This document shows positions 1 to 8,071 of a stretch of 64,000 nucleotides of DNA, one piece after another. Below the pieces are notes generated by a model. That model searched no databases and was not told where the DNA came from. It saw only the letters and a list, made by a program, of their open reading frames with translations. How positions within the stretch are numbered: position 1 is the stretch's first letter; each line of letters starts with the position of its first letter. This DNA is from Cupriavidus sp. D384. GTDB lineage: Bacteria > Pseudomonadota > Gammaproteobacteria > Burkholderiales > Burkholderiaceae. The translations under genes were made by a program, and so were the position numbers. The stretch covers positions 1 to 64,000 of the forward strand of contig NZ_BBQI01000043.1 of the NCBI RefSeq assembly GCF_001652915.1. Reading direction: 5' to 3'.

Positions 1-82
1 CACCGCCTCAAGACGAAGCATGAACCCAGGGTGGGTCAATTTTCGATGCAAATGCTGGGTCCGTTTTCCGTGCAAATCAACA
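1..82 (+). mobile_element. Right end of an IS21-family insertion sequence (partial)
   Basis: Two imperfect direct repeats of 23 nt lie at 32-54 and 56-78 (18 of 23 positions identical, 24 nt period). Each starts TGGGTC and contains TTTTC and TGCAAAT. The element appears to end in CAACA at 78-82. Short tandem terminal repeats of this kind and a terminal CA are typical of IS21-family ends, where the transposase binds. A stop codon at 21-23 could close the helper ATPase gene (IstB), but too little is present to prove it. The other end and the target duplication lie outside the window. Confidence 0.65.
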
Positions 83-86
83 CTCC

Positions 87-953
87 ATGCCCCTATCCCG
101 CGAAGCCCCTCCTCCGGATTATTCCGTCGCTCTTGTAAGTGCGGAAGCGTTGCTCAACAGTCCCACGCCCAATCGCCTATTCATCGATGTTCGCCTAGGA
201 GATCCTGCCGCAGAACTCAGCAACTATCAGGACTGCCATATTTATGGCGCTGTTTATGCGCAGATTCGGGATGTGTTCGCTGGCCTACCTACGCAACTCT
301 CCGGCAACCTGCCACTGCCAAATCTCGTCGACCTCAATCAGGAACTAGCGGTGTGGGGCGTGGGGATAGATACTGAAATTGTGGTGTACGGGCCCAGCCC
401 TGCACTGGCGGCAAGGGGATGGTGGGTTCTGCGCTGGGCCGGATTAACCAAAGTCCGAGTGCTCGACGGGGGCCTAAAGGCATGGATTTCGGCAGGCGGA
501 CCAGTGGCACGCGGTACGGCATCGCCGCGACCTACGACGGCTCCACTGTTACTCGGAGGCGGTCATCTTGCACAGATCGATGCCAAAAATCTTCTAGCAG
601 TACTTGAGAGCGATTCAGCCGCTCCGCTGCTAATCGACGCGCGGAATGAGGACGCCTACCAGGCAGGCCATATCCGCGGCGCTCGAAATATCCCCGCTTC
701 TTCGCTGTGGACTCCCTCTGGCACGCTTCGTGGTCCGGAAGCGCTGACTCGCCAACTCTCCGATGTTGGAGCCGATGATGTCCACCAGGTGATCATTTAC
801 TGCGGAGGTGGCGTGCTTTCGGCGCTCACATATCTTGTATTGGAGCAGACACGGACAACGAAACCAACGCCCCTGCTCTATGTAGGTTCTTGGTCTGAGT
901 GGATCAAAGAGCCGGCGCGACTGCAACTCACCCGCAGCGGGAGCGCGGCATGA
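87..953 (+). CDS. Two-domain rhodanese-type sulfurtransferase
   Basis: The 288-residue product has two rhodanese domains, as in thiosulfate and 3-mercaptopyruvate sulfurtransferases, which move a sulfane sulfur onto a thiol or cyanide acceptor. The C-terminal domain (about 170-285) carries AGHIRGARNIP near 193-203 and the active-site loop CGGGVLS with Cys239. The equivalent loop of the N-terminal domain, YGPSPALAAR at 101-110, has no cysteine, so that domain is structural, as is normal for the family. The ATG at 87 lies 4 bp after the IS21-type end and has no ribosome-binding site, so the native promoter and perhaps some N-terminal codons were lost. The 3' end overlaps the next gene by 4 nt (ATGA), implying co-translation with the flavin hydroxylase. 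Its role in this catabolic setting is unknown. Confidence 0.85.
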   Translation: MPLSREAPPPDYSVALVSAEALLNSPTPNRLFIDVRLGDPAAELSNYQDCHIYGAVYAQIRDVFAGLPTQLSGNLPLPNLVDLNQELAVWGVGIDTEIVVYGPSPALAARGWWVLRWAGLTKVRVLDGGLKAWISAGGPVARGTASPRPTTAPLLLGGGHLAQIDAKNLLAVLESDSAAPLLIDARNEDAYQAGHIRGARNIPASSLWTPSGTLRGPEALTRQLSDVGADDVHQVIIYCGGGVLSALTYLVLEQTRTTKPTPLLYVGSWSEWIKEPARLQLTRSGSAA

Positions 954-2728
954 CCGATCGACTGAATTCTAGTTACCAACTGGACGCGCGCACGATCTCG
1001 CCCGGTAGCAGTACGCTAACAGCTGGGGTACATCGCCTCGAAGGATACGATGTCGCCATCTGTGGTGGTGGTCCCGTCGGACTTGCGCTTGCCTACCTGC
1101 TGGGCCGCCAAGGAATTCGCACAGTCTTGTTTGAGAAACGGCCCCACACGACAACGTTGCCCAAAGGACAATCCGTCCACGCATCCACTGCTGAACTCTA
1201 TCGTCAATGGGGTGTCTGGGATCTACTTGACAAGGCCGGATGGCCTTTAAGCGAATCAAATGGTCAAGGCTACTATCTTCGTGTTGGCTTGGGGCCAGTC
1301 GCCGAAGTCAGGCAATCTGATGGTTCAGATAACGAGTACGCTAACAAATGGCACGAGTTGTCGCCGACCACACCACGTAAGGTTCCGGCATCCGATTATG
1401 AATCAGCGCTACGACGACAGGCTGCGAAATGGCCGTCTATAACGCTGCGTTTCGCGACCGAAGTCGTCGACGTCAAACCAACTGTTAATGGCCTACGCCT
1501 CTCCGTCCAAGATCAGTTGGGCGGGCAACATGAAATCGACGCAAGCTACCTCGTGGCTTGCGATGGTGCTCGCAGTCTTATCCGTAGCCGTACAGCGCAG
1601 GGGGAGGACCATGGTCCCACGTTTGGGAATCAGGTGCTGACAGAGTTCCGCGCGGATCTCGCCAATACGCTAGGCCGAGATGGCTACTTTCACTCCTTCA
1701 TCCTCGACCCTCGGTACGCCGGCTGGTTCGGAAGCCAACATCCGGACACAAAACTATGGCGCTACAGTTTCAAACACGACGAAGAATCCCTGCCAGAACC
1801 TGCGGCCGTAATAGCACGAATCCGCGGCGCCCTCGGCATGCCCGAGCTTCCAATTGATATCGTCAAAACGTGGCGCTTTGACTACACCACTGGGCTATTG
1901 CGAAATTGGCGCGAGGGGCGCGTTCTGTTTGCTGGTGATGCCGCACATTGGCACTCGCCATGGGGCGGATTTGGGGCCAACATTGGCGTTCAGGATGCGA
2001 ACAACCTTGCGTGGAAGCTTGCGCTTGTGGTTCGCGGGTTGGCCAGCGCCGAACTTCTAGATACCTATGAAGCTGAGCGCAAGCCTAAGGCGCAACTAGC
2101 TGTCAAAGCGGCGACTTACAACGCGATGAATTTCCAGGCCATTGTTGCGAGCACACTAGTCGGCGAGCCTACTGCAATACGTGACGGTAAGCTCAGCGCG
2201 GTCGGCGAAACGTTCTTGCGCGAAGGCGTAGAGCGCCACGGTGCGTCAAGCATTCTCCATGTTGGATTTCAGTTTGGCACCACCTATCACTCGAAGATAG
2301 TGATGCGCGATGGCGCGTCTCCTCCGAGAAATACCATCCTCGACTACATCGAGAGTACCGTCAGTGGAGTGCGGGCGCCTCACGTCTGGCTACGCGATGG
2401 AGCTGGCCATGTTGTATCCACCGTTGACTTATGGGGGCGTGGCTTCACGCTTCTAGCCGCACGAGCACACGCGACAACGTGGCGACTCGCTGCCGCGAAG
2501 ATTGAAGTGGAAACTGGCATTCCAATCGAAGTGGTAGCCATTGGTCCCGAAGGCGACTACACGGCCGAGGAGCCTAAGTTCGAGCGGCTTTATGCTGTCG
2601 CGAACGGGGATGCCTTGCTCGTGCGACCGGATGGCTTTGTAGCGCGGCGGCTGACCACCGCAGGAGGCGCCGATCTGTTACGGGAGACGTTCATGCGCTT
2701 GACCTGTCGCGAAGTCACTCCAGCATGA
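950..2728 (+). CDS. FAD-dependent aromatic hydroxylase (group A flavoprotein monooxygenase)
   Basis: The 592-residue protein belongs to the single-component NAD(P)H aromatic hydroxylases related to MhpA and phenol hydroxylases, which add one oxygen atom to a phenolic ring. The FAD-binding GGGPVG is at 39-44, the ACDGARS motif (FAD/NADPH) at 203-209 and the GDAAHWHSP motif that contacts the FAD ribityl chain at 329-337. The last 150 or so residues match the thioredoxin-like C-terminal domain of this group. I chose ATG 950, which overlaps the rhodanese stop as ATGA, over an upstream start at 899 that lies inside that gene. A strong hairpin follows the stop codon. No ring-cleavage dioxygenase is nearby, so the substrate is open. 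Confidence 0.85.
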   Translation: MTDRLNSSYQLDARTISPGSSTLTAGVHRLEGYDVAICGGGPVGLALAYLLGRQGIRTVLFEKRPHTTTLPKGQSVHASTAELYRQWGVWDLLDKAGWPLSESNGQGYYLRVGLGPVAEVRQSDGSDNEYANKWHELSPTTPRKVPASDYESALRRQAAKWPSITLRFATEVVDVKPTVNGLRLSVQDQLGGQHEIDASYLVACDGARSLIRSRTAQGEDHGPTFGNQVLTEFRADLANTLGRDGYFHSFILDPRYAGWFGSQHPDTKLWRYSFKHDEESLPEPAAVIARIRGALGMPELPIDIVKTWRFDYTTGLLRNWREGRVLFAGDAAHWHSPWGGFGANIGVQDANNLAWKLALVVRGLASAELLDTYEAERKPKAQLAVKAATYNAMNFQAIVASTLVGEPTAIRDGKLSAVGETFLREGVERHGASSILHVGFQFGTTYHSKIVMRDGASPPRNTILDYIESTVSGVRAPHVWLRDGAGHVVSTVDLWGRGFTLLAARAHATTWRLAAAKIEVETGIPIEVVAIGPEGDYTAEEPKFERLYAVANGDALLVRPDGFVARRLTTAGGADLLRETFMRLTCREVTPA

Positions 2729-2736
2729 GTTTGTTT

Positions 2737-2760
2737 GGGCGATGACGTAGTTCATCGCCC
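2737..2760 (+). terminator. Stem-loop after the hydroxylase gene
   Basis: A perfect 9-bp stem (GGGCGATGA at 2737-2745 with TCATCGCCC at 2752-2760, 6-nt loop) starts 8 nt after the stop codon. Only two T residues follow, so it is a weak intrinsic terminator or an mRNA 3' stabiliser. Confidence 0.5.
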
Positions 2761-2998
2761 TTGGCCGAACCCCAGTCGTACCTCCAAGACAGCGCCCTTT
2801 CGCCAACTGCGAACCTCCAGAAATCGCCCTTCACACATCATTGCGATTTTCTCCTCCGAAGAGCCTCAGCATCCCGGTCCAAACGACTTTCAACAGGTCG
2901 TGCTGCGCCTTGACTAGCGGCTATTGACGGGCGCTGACGTCCACCAGTGCATCCGAAGGCACTACTTCTGCACCCAAATCGCTAGTTCCACTCCGCAG
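2761..2998. other. Non-coding stretch upstream of the TetR gene
   Basis: I see no convincing gene here. Short open frames lack ribosome-binding sites and domain similarity. The stretch separates the rhodanese-hydroxylase unit from the palindromes at 2999-3073. Confidence 0.5.
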
Positions 2999-3030
2999 AA
3001 CATACTTACGGTACATACCGCAAGTATGTT
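2999..3030. promoter_or_regulatory. Palindromic operator candidate 1 for the TetR gene
   Basis: A 32-bp near-palindrome: the outer arms AACATACTT (2999-3007) and AAGTATGTT (3022-3030) are perfect complements, and the inner arms CGGTA and TACCG also pair; overall 14 of 16 positions are symmetric. Its centre is about 74 bp upstream of the TetR start codon. It shares the word CTTGCGGT (or its complement) with the second palindrome. Confidence 0.6.
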
Positions 3031-3051
3031 GGTTTACCCCTAGAATCGTTA

Positions 3052-3073
3052 ACTTGCGGTGCGCACCGCTTGT
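3052..3073. promoter_or_regulatory. Palindromic operator candidate 2 for the TetR gene
   Basis: A 22-bp near-palindrome with a perfect 14-bp core GCGGTGCGCACCGC (3056-3069), ending 15 bp before the TetR start codon. Repressor bound here would block transcription or initiation of the regulator's own gene. Its centre is 48 bp from that of the first palindrome. Confidence 0.55.
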
Positions 3074-3088
3074 AAATAGAATCACTGC

Positions 3089-3781
3089 ATGATGACGAAA
3101 ACCAGCCCAATCTCCCTCGTCGACGACGATGCAAACGAGCAAACTGCGGCCTCGCTAAAGCGTCCACGCCGTACACAAGCCGAAAGAGTGGCGGAGTCAG
3201 ACCGGCGGCTATTGGAAGCTGCTACGCGCTTGATTGCGGAGCGTGGATATACGCACACTACCCTTGAAGCCACCGGAATCGAGGCCGGCTATAGCCGCGG
3301 CCTAGTTCAGCACCGATTCGGGACGAAGGACCGTTTGCTGGAGGAGCTTATCAAGCACATTGCTGACGCCCACCGTGCGCGGCTCCTCGAGCGCATGCGC
3401 GGCCTAACCGGGTTGGGTGCAATTTTTTGCGAGATCGACTGCTACTTGGAGGGCATGGACAACCCATCCGTAAACTCCCGAGCATTCTTTGTGCTGATGC
3501 TCGAGTCCATCGGACCCGCACCTCAAATACGCCCCACATTTGCAGCTATAAGCGCACGTTGGCACCGCGCCATCACACGGCATATCGAAGCCGGCCAACG
3601 GGCCGGTGAGATCCGCTCGGAGATTGTTGCAGCCGATGAAGCGCATTTGCTTATCGCGACGGTACGCGGTTTACGCACCCAATCGATGCTAAGCCCAGTG
3701 ACTAGCAATATTGCGGTGGCTATCCGAACGTTGAAAGACAGCCTCAGATCCCGCTTGCTGGTCTCCGCACCAAAGGCGTAG
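3089..3781 (+). CDS. TetR/AcrR-family transcriptional regulator
   Basis: The 230-residue protein has an N-terminal TetR DNA-binding domain at about 36-85. Helix 1 begins near SDRRLLEAATRLI, and the helix-turn-helix covers TTLEATGIEAGYSRGLVQHRF. The remaining 140 residues are the ligand-binding domain, which I cannot assign to a known effector class. A basic, low-complexity extension of about 30 residues precedes the domain. Two palindromes lie directly upstream, so autoregulation is likely. The receptor/CoA operon starting at 3874 is transcribed in the same direction 92 nt downstream and is the likely target or even part of the same transcript. Confidence 0.85.
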   Translation: MMTKTSPISLVDDDANEQTAASLKRPRRTQAERVAESDRRLLEAATRLIAERGYTHTTLEATGIEAGYSRGLVQHRFGTKDRLLEELIKHIADAHRARLLERMRGLTGLGAIFCEIDCYLEGMDNPSVNSRAFFVLMLESIGPAPQIRPTFAAISARWHRAITRHIEAGQRAGEIRSEIVAADEAHLLIATVRGLRTQSMLSPVTSNIAVAIRTLKDSLRSRLLVSAPKA

Positions 3782-3873
3782 GTCCCACAGCTCTTCTCTA
3801 ACACCTCCACACCGCGCTGCAATGCCGGTGGGGACGCGCTCGCCCGTACATTCTAAAAGTAGGAGATATTCCC

Positions 3874-4848
3874 GTGCACCGACGATGGCTTAGCCTCTTC
3901 GCCGCTGCGGCCTTTGCCGCCACCTTTGCGCCGCTGTCCCATGGCGCCGAGTATCCCAACAAACCAATTAGGCTTGTCGTGGGGTTTCCTCCTGGAGGCG
4001 CCTCCGACGTCGTCGCCCGGCTTCTTCAACCTTCGCTTCAGCAGCAGTTGGGCCAGCCCATCGTTATCGAGAATCGTCCGGGCGCAAATGGGAATCTCGC
4101 GAACGAAGCAGTGGCACGAGCCGACCCCGACGGCTATACCCTCCTTTTGGGCAATCCCGGACCACTTGTACTCAATCCGTATCTCTACAAGCGAGTAGCG
4201 ATTGACCCGGCGAAGGCTTTCACACCTGTGACTCAACTGACTGAGAGCCCCATGGTCATCGTGGTGCCCGCCAAATCCTCGGTTAAGACCATGCGAGACC
4301 TTCTGGAAAAGGCACGTCGAAATCCAGGAAAGCTGACATATGGCAGCGCCGGTAATGGCAGTTCGATGCATGTTGCCGGAGCGACCCTCCAGATGCGCCT
4401 GAATGCGCCACTCATACATGTTCCCTACAAGGGCAGCGGGCCAGCCATCAATGACCTTCTTGGAGGACAGCTGGATTTCATGCCCGACAGTCGCTCAACG
4501 ACGCTCCCGCTGATTCGGGACGGCCGCCTGCGCGCTCTCGCCGTAACGGGTAGCCATCGCGTATCAGATCTGCCAGATGTGCCGACCGTCGCCGAGTCTG
4601 GGCTACCTGGATTCGATGTCACGACGTGGCTCGGCGTTGTTGCCCCCGCAGGCACCCCCACCCCAATCGTCCTGAAACTCTACAAGGCCTTCAACGTTGC
4701 ACTTAAGGATCCTACCGTCGACAAGAGGCTCAATGAGCTCGGCACTGGGGTTAAGGGTAGCAAGCCAGAGGAATTCGCAAAGGCCCTAGAAGGCGAGCGC
4801 CAAAGCGCGCGCCAATTGGTGCAGAAAACCGGGATGTCAATCGAATGA
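3874..4848 (+). CDS. Bug-family (TctC) periplasmic receptor for organic acids
   Basis: Bug receptors capture carboxylates or related small molecules in the periplasm and hand them to TctAB-type carriers. This 324-residue copy has a Sec signal peptide ending near SHGA (about residue 24), the first ligand-loop motif PPGGASD at 39-45, ENRPGANG at 66-73, PDGYTL at 85-90 and HVPYKGSGP at 172-180, which are the usual landmarks of the fold. GTG is the start codon, supported by AGGAG at 3861-3865, 8 nt upstream. The gene overlaps the DUF35 gene by 4 nt, linking uptake to the acyl-CoA genes that follow. No TctA or TctB membrane gene is present in this operon. Confidence 0.9.
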   Translation: MHRRWLSLFAAAAFAATFAPLSHGAEYPNKPIRLVVGFPPGGASDVVARLLQPSLQQQLGQPIVIENRPGANGNLANEAVARADPDGYTLLLGNPGPLVLNPYLYKRVAIDPAKAFTPVTQLTESPMVIVVPAKSSVKTMRDLLEKARRNPGKLTYGSAGNGSSMHVAGATLQMRLNAPLIHVPYKGSGPAINDLLGGQLDFMPDSRSTTLPLIRDGRLRALAVTGSHRVSDLPDVPTVAESGLPGFDVTTWLGVVAPAGTPTPIVLKLYKAFNVALKDPTVDKRLNELGTGVKGSKPEEFAKALEGERQSARQLVQKTGMSIE

Positions 4849-5246
4849 TGAATCAGAAATCCACGGCAGAGCATGTAACACCTGCCCTTCAAGTAGCCCA
4901 ATGCACCGTGTGCCAGGGCTTTAGTTTTCCAGCCAACGTACCTGGATGCCGCCATTGCGGAAGCCCTGAGCTGAAAGCCGTTACCTGCGATCAGCCCGTG
5001 CAACTTCTTAACGTCATCACGGTGCACGCTGAACTTGCAGCTGGCCTAACCGTTCCCGCAATCATCGGCGAAGTCGAACTGTGCCCGGGCGTCATCGAGG
5101 AAGTTCGCGTCGATGCCGAAAACGAGGCTGAAGTGCCCCCAGGAACATGGCTAACTCCGACTTGGTCCGACGACCTTGATGGCGGCGCCTGGGTCTTCCG
5201 ATCCGTATTCGTTAAGGATTTTACGCGCGAGGTAAACGCAGAATGA
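4845..5246 (+). CDS. DUF35 OB-fold protein with zinc ribbon
   Basis: This 133-residue protein has a rubredoxin-like zinc ribbon with two Cys-X2-Cys pairs (Cys20/23 and Cys35/38), followed by an OB-fold of about 80 residues. DUF35 proteins pair with thiolase-fold enzymes; the characterised bacterial examples include the partners of side-chain aldolases in steroid degradation (ChsH2-type with Ltp2) and acyltransferase partners. It overlaps the receptor gene before it and the thiolase-like gene after it by 4 nt each (ATGA both times), which strongly suggests a complex with the product of 5243-6388. Its role is probably to bind the CoA part of the substrate or to shape the active site. Confidence 0.85.
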   Translation: MMNQKSTAEHVTPALQVAQCTVCQGFSFPANVPGCRHCGSPELKAVTCDQPVQLLNVITVHAELAAGLTVPAIIGEVELCPGVIEEVRVDAENEAEVPPGTWLTPTWSDDLDGGAWVFRSVFVKDFTREVNAE

Positions 5247-6388
5247 ACGGTTCCCTACTTAAAGAGCGCGCGGTGTATGTGATTGGCATCGGCATGCATC
5301 CTTATCAGTTTCCGAGCACTACCCCATATGTGAATCTTGGTCTCACGGCTGTAAGAGAGGCCCTGCAGGACGCAGGGCTGCTGTGGTCGCAAGTACAAAG
5401 CGCATTCGTTGGTACAGCAGCTCTTGGAATGGCGGCGGGCCGGGTTATGTTGCGCCACTTGGGATCAACAGGCCTTGAGGTCGCTCAGGTAGAAAACGCT
5501 TCGGCTTCCGGCTCGACTGCCTTCCGATTGGCGTGCCTTCAGGTTGCTTCGGGAGAGCGCGATGTTGTCTTGGCGGTGGGCGTTGACAAGTTCGGCGATG
5601 GTCGCCGTGCCATCTTGAAGGATGGACTGACCCCACTGAGCCCCACAGCCAATGTGCCCCTCGTGAAGTTCGCCCTGCAAGCAAGACGCTACATGCGGGA
5701 GCGAAATCTGAAACATGAGGATTTGGCAGCCGTAGCAGTCAAAAACCACGGTAACGCATCTCTGAATCCATACGCCCAATTCCGGAAGCCACGCACCATC
5801 GAGCAAGTATTGAACTCGCCGAAGATTGCCGGAGACCTCACGACGATGCAATGTTGCCCGCGCGGAGAAGGCGCCGCTGCGGTCCTGGTCGTCTCCGATG
5901 ATGTTATCCGGCGCCTCGGCTTGGATCGCTCCCGCGCGGTGAGAGTGCTGGCGTCCGTGGCGAGCAGCGAAGAACTCGCCCAAGACGCGCCCCCACTTGT
6001 TGAGCTTGTTCGTAAATCATCCGCCGAAGCACTCGCGCAAGCAGCCGTCGCGCCCACCGAACTGGACATCGTCGAACTGCATGACGCCTTCACTATTGAA
6101 GAGATTCTCTACAGCGAGGCCATTGGCGTATGTAAGCCTGGCGAAGGCGCTGAATTCGTTGCCCGAGGCGCATCAAAGATCGGCGGAAACTGTGCAGTAA
6201 ACCCTTCTGGCGGCCTGATCGGCATGGGCCACCCCCTCGGACCGACAGGAGTTGGGCAGGTTGCCGAGATCACCCGACAACTCCGGGGCGAAGCGAAGGG
6301 CCGACAACACAACGGTGCACGCCTCGGCATGGCCCACATGATTGGACTGGGTTCCGTGGCCATCGCGCATGTCCTAGCTCGTCCGTGA
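5243..6388 (+). CDS. SCP-x/Ltp-type thiolase homologue with serine in place of the nucleophilic cysteine (candidate retro-aldolase)
   Basis: The 381-residue protein has the thiolase fold of the lipid-transfer (SCP-x) branch: an N-terminal half from YVIGIGMHP, LHDAF at 279-283 and GMGHPLGPTG at 328-337. In thiolases the nucleophile lies in a motif VENACASG; here it reads VENASASG, placing Ser87 where Cys is expected. The second catalytic cysteine near the C terminus is also absent (MAHMIGLG at 363-370). The pair with an adjacent, translationally coupled DUF35 gene resembles the steroid side-chain aldolases Ltp2-ChsH2, which cleave a 3-hydroxyacyl-CoA bearing a tertiary alcohol. I infer a carbon-carbon lyase acting after the hydratase at 6399; an acyltransferase or inactive paralogue remains possible. 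Confidence 0.8.
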   Translation: MNGSLLKERAVYVIGIGMHPYQFPSTTPYVNLGLTAVREALQDAGLLWSQVQSAFVGTAALGMAAGRVMLRHLGSTGLEVAQVENASASGSTAFRLACLQVASGERDVVLAVGVDKFGDGRRAILKDGLTPLSPTANVPLVKFALQARRYMRERNLKHEDLAAVAVKNHGNASLNPYAQFRKPRTIEQVLNSPKIAGDLTTMQCCPRGEGAAAVLVVSDDVIRRLGLDRSRAVRVLASVASSEELAQDAPPLVELVRKSSAEALAQAAVAPTELDIVELHDAFTIEEILYSEAIGVCKPGEGAEFVARGASKIGGNCAVNPSGGLIGMGHPLGPTGVGQVAEITRQLRGEAKGRQHNGARLGMAHMIGLGSVAIAHVLARP

Positions 6389-6398
6389 TCCATCAGAA

Positions 6399-7205
6399 GT
6401 GTCTCCTACCAATATGGAATACGAAACTCTCCTCTACGAAGTAGTCGACAGCGTAGCGCTAATCAGACTGAATCGCCCCGAGCGTATGAACGCCATTGGT
6501 GGCAACATGAAAGCTGACCTCTCACACGCACTTTTCGAGCAAGCGCGCGGCGACGAAGCTATACGTTGCGTCGTCATCACTGGTGCAGGTGACAAGGCGT
6601 TCTGTGCCGGAGCTGACATCAAAGAGCGCGCCGGCAAGTCGATTCCTCAAGCGCAGTATCACCTGCAACAAAAAGCAACTCATGACCTATTTCGCGCCAT
6701 CGAACAGTTCGAGAAGCCGGTTATCGCAGCGATAAACGGTGTGGCGCTTGGTGGCGGACTTGAAATCGCCCTTTGCTGTGATGTCCGCATTGCAGCAAGC
6801 AGCGCAAAACTCGGATTGCCAGAGGCCCGTATTGGAGTGTTGCCGGCGGCTGGGGGAACACAACGTCTCCCTCGCCTAGTTGGCCAAGGTGTAGCGAAGG
6901 AGTTGATGCTCACAGGCGACCACATCGACGCGGAGCGAGCCCTTGCAATAGGACTCGTAAACCAAGTCGTTTCGTCGGCGGACTTGCTACCCACCGCACT
7001 GGCCATGGCAGACCGAATGGCAGCCAATGCACCCCTTGCGCTGCGCTACATCAAGCATGCAATCGACGTTGGCCTCCAAGTTGGAGTCGACGCTGGCCTG
7101 GAGTACGAACGATATGCAGCGGCACTTGTCGTGTCTAGCGAAGATCGCAAGGAAGGCATGCTCGCGTTCGTAGAGAAGCGAAAGCCAGTATTCCGAGGTC
7201 GGTAA
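6399..7205 (+). CDS. Enoyl-CoA hydratase (crotonase family)
   Basis: The protein should hydrate a 2-enoyl-CoA to a 3-hydroxyacyl-CoA. Numbered from the GTG at 6399, the oxyanion-hole motifs are AFCAGADIK (67-75) and GVALGGGLE (114-122). Both catalytic glutamates of true hydratases are present, Glu122 (GGGLE) and Glu142 (LPEARIG), followed by the signature PAAGGTQRLPRL. Length (268) is typical. The start is uncertain: GTG 6399 or ATG 6414; neither has a strong ribosome-binding site, and both give a normal N terminus. It lies 10 nt after the thiolase-like gene and would produce the hydroxyacyl-CoA needed for a retro-aldol step or oxidation by the SDR at 7248. Confidence 0.88.
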   Translation: MSPTNMEYETLLYEVVDSVALIRLNRPERMNAIGGNMKADLSHALFEQARGDEAIRCVVITGAGDKAFCAGADIKERAGKSIPQAQYHLQQKATHDLFRAIEQFEKPVIAAINGVALGGGLEIALCCDVRIAASSAKLGLPEARIGVLPAAGGTQRLPRLVGQGVAKELMLTGDHIDAERALAIGLVNQVVSSADLLPTALAMADRMAANAPLALRYIKHAIDVGLQVGVDAGLEYERYAAALVVSSEDRKEGMLAFVEKRKPVFRGR

Positions 7206-7247
7206 ATAGCACTCAACACCTCGAATCTTAACAATTGAGAGAACCAC

Positions 7248-8060
7248 ATGGACTTGAACCTGAAGAACAAAGTTGCCTTCGTAACCGGCGGTGGCCAAGG
7301 CGTCGGACGCCGCATTTGCCTGGATTTGGCAGCGGAAGGCGTCAAGGTTGCGGTAAATGATCTCTTCGCGGAAAGGGCAAATGCCGTCGCGGAGGAAATT
7401 AAGGCTGCAGGCGGTGAAGCATTTGCAGCGGTGGCAGACATCACCTCGGAAGCTGACATCAATGCTGCTATTGCGGCGTCAAGAGAAGCTCTTGGTGAAA
7501 TCGACATTCTGGTGAACAACGCCGGCGTCCTTGTGGAACGACGCGAAAAAGGCGGTGCAGCCCCACTTTTTCTGGACACCACGACTGACGGCTGGGAGCG
7601 CATTGTCAATCTAAACGTCTACGGGATGATGCACTGCTGCAAAGCAGTGCTACCAGGGATGAAAGCACGGCGCCACGGAAAGATCGTCAACATCATGTCC
7701 GAAGCAGGTCGTGCTGGCGAAGCTCGACTTGCTGTGTATTCTGGCGCAAAGGCCGCGATGCTCGGATTCGCCAAAGCAATCGCCCAGGAGCACGGTCGAG
7801 ATTGCATCAACGTAAATGTCATCGCTCTCGGTGCAGTTTCCCACGAAGGAATCGCCGAAGGTGCACTACACCCCTCTTCCACGCCAGAGACCAATGAACG
7901 TCTCGGGAAAATGCTCAATGCCTATCCCATCGGCCGAGGATTGCAGAGGCTGGCGCGCCCGGAAGATGTTTCCGGAATGGTCTGCCTACTCGCTTCGGAC
8001 CGCGCCGCCTATATCACAGGTCAGAGCATCGGCATTAGCGGCGGATTCGTGATGATCTAA
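7248..8060 (+). CDS. Short-chain dehydrogenase/reductase
   Basis: A classical SDR of 270 residues. The cofactor motif TGGGQGVG is at 13-20, NNAG at 90-93, and the catalytic Ser151, Tyr164 and Lys168 (YSGAK) are in place. The C terminus has the usual ITGQSIGISGG. An Asp after the second beta strand (VNDLF, residue 38) favours NAD(H). Position after an enoyl-CoA hydratase suggests oxidation of a 3-hydroxyacyl-CoA, but SDR substrate ranges are broad, and a ring alcohol is equally possible. Upstream spacing is 42 nt with GAGAG about 11 nt before the ATG. Confidence 0.87.
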   Translation: MDLNLKNKVAFVTGGGQGVGRRICLDLAAEGVKVAVNDLFAERANAVAEEIKAAGGEAFAAVADITSEADINAAIAASREALGEIDILVNNAGVLVERREKGGAAPLFLDTTTDGWERIVNLNVYGMMHCCKAVLPGMKARRHGKIVNIMSEAGRAGEARLAVYSGAKAAMLGFAKAIAQEHGRDCINVNVIALGAVSHEGIAEGALHPSSTPETNERLGKMLNAYPIGRGLQRLARPEDVSGMVCLLASDRAAYITGQSIGISGGFVMI

Positions 8061-8071
8061 CGGCCTCCGAT

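Noticed and set aside
2735..2917. Open frame of 60 codons after the hydroxylase gene
   Set aside because: It overlaps the terminator-like hairpin, has no ribosome-binding site and no recognisable domain.
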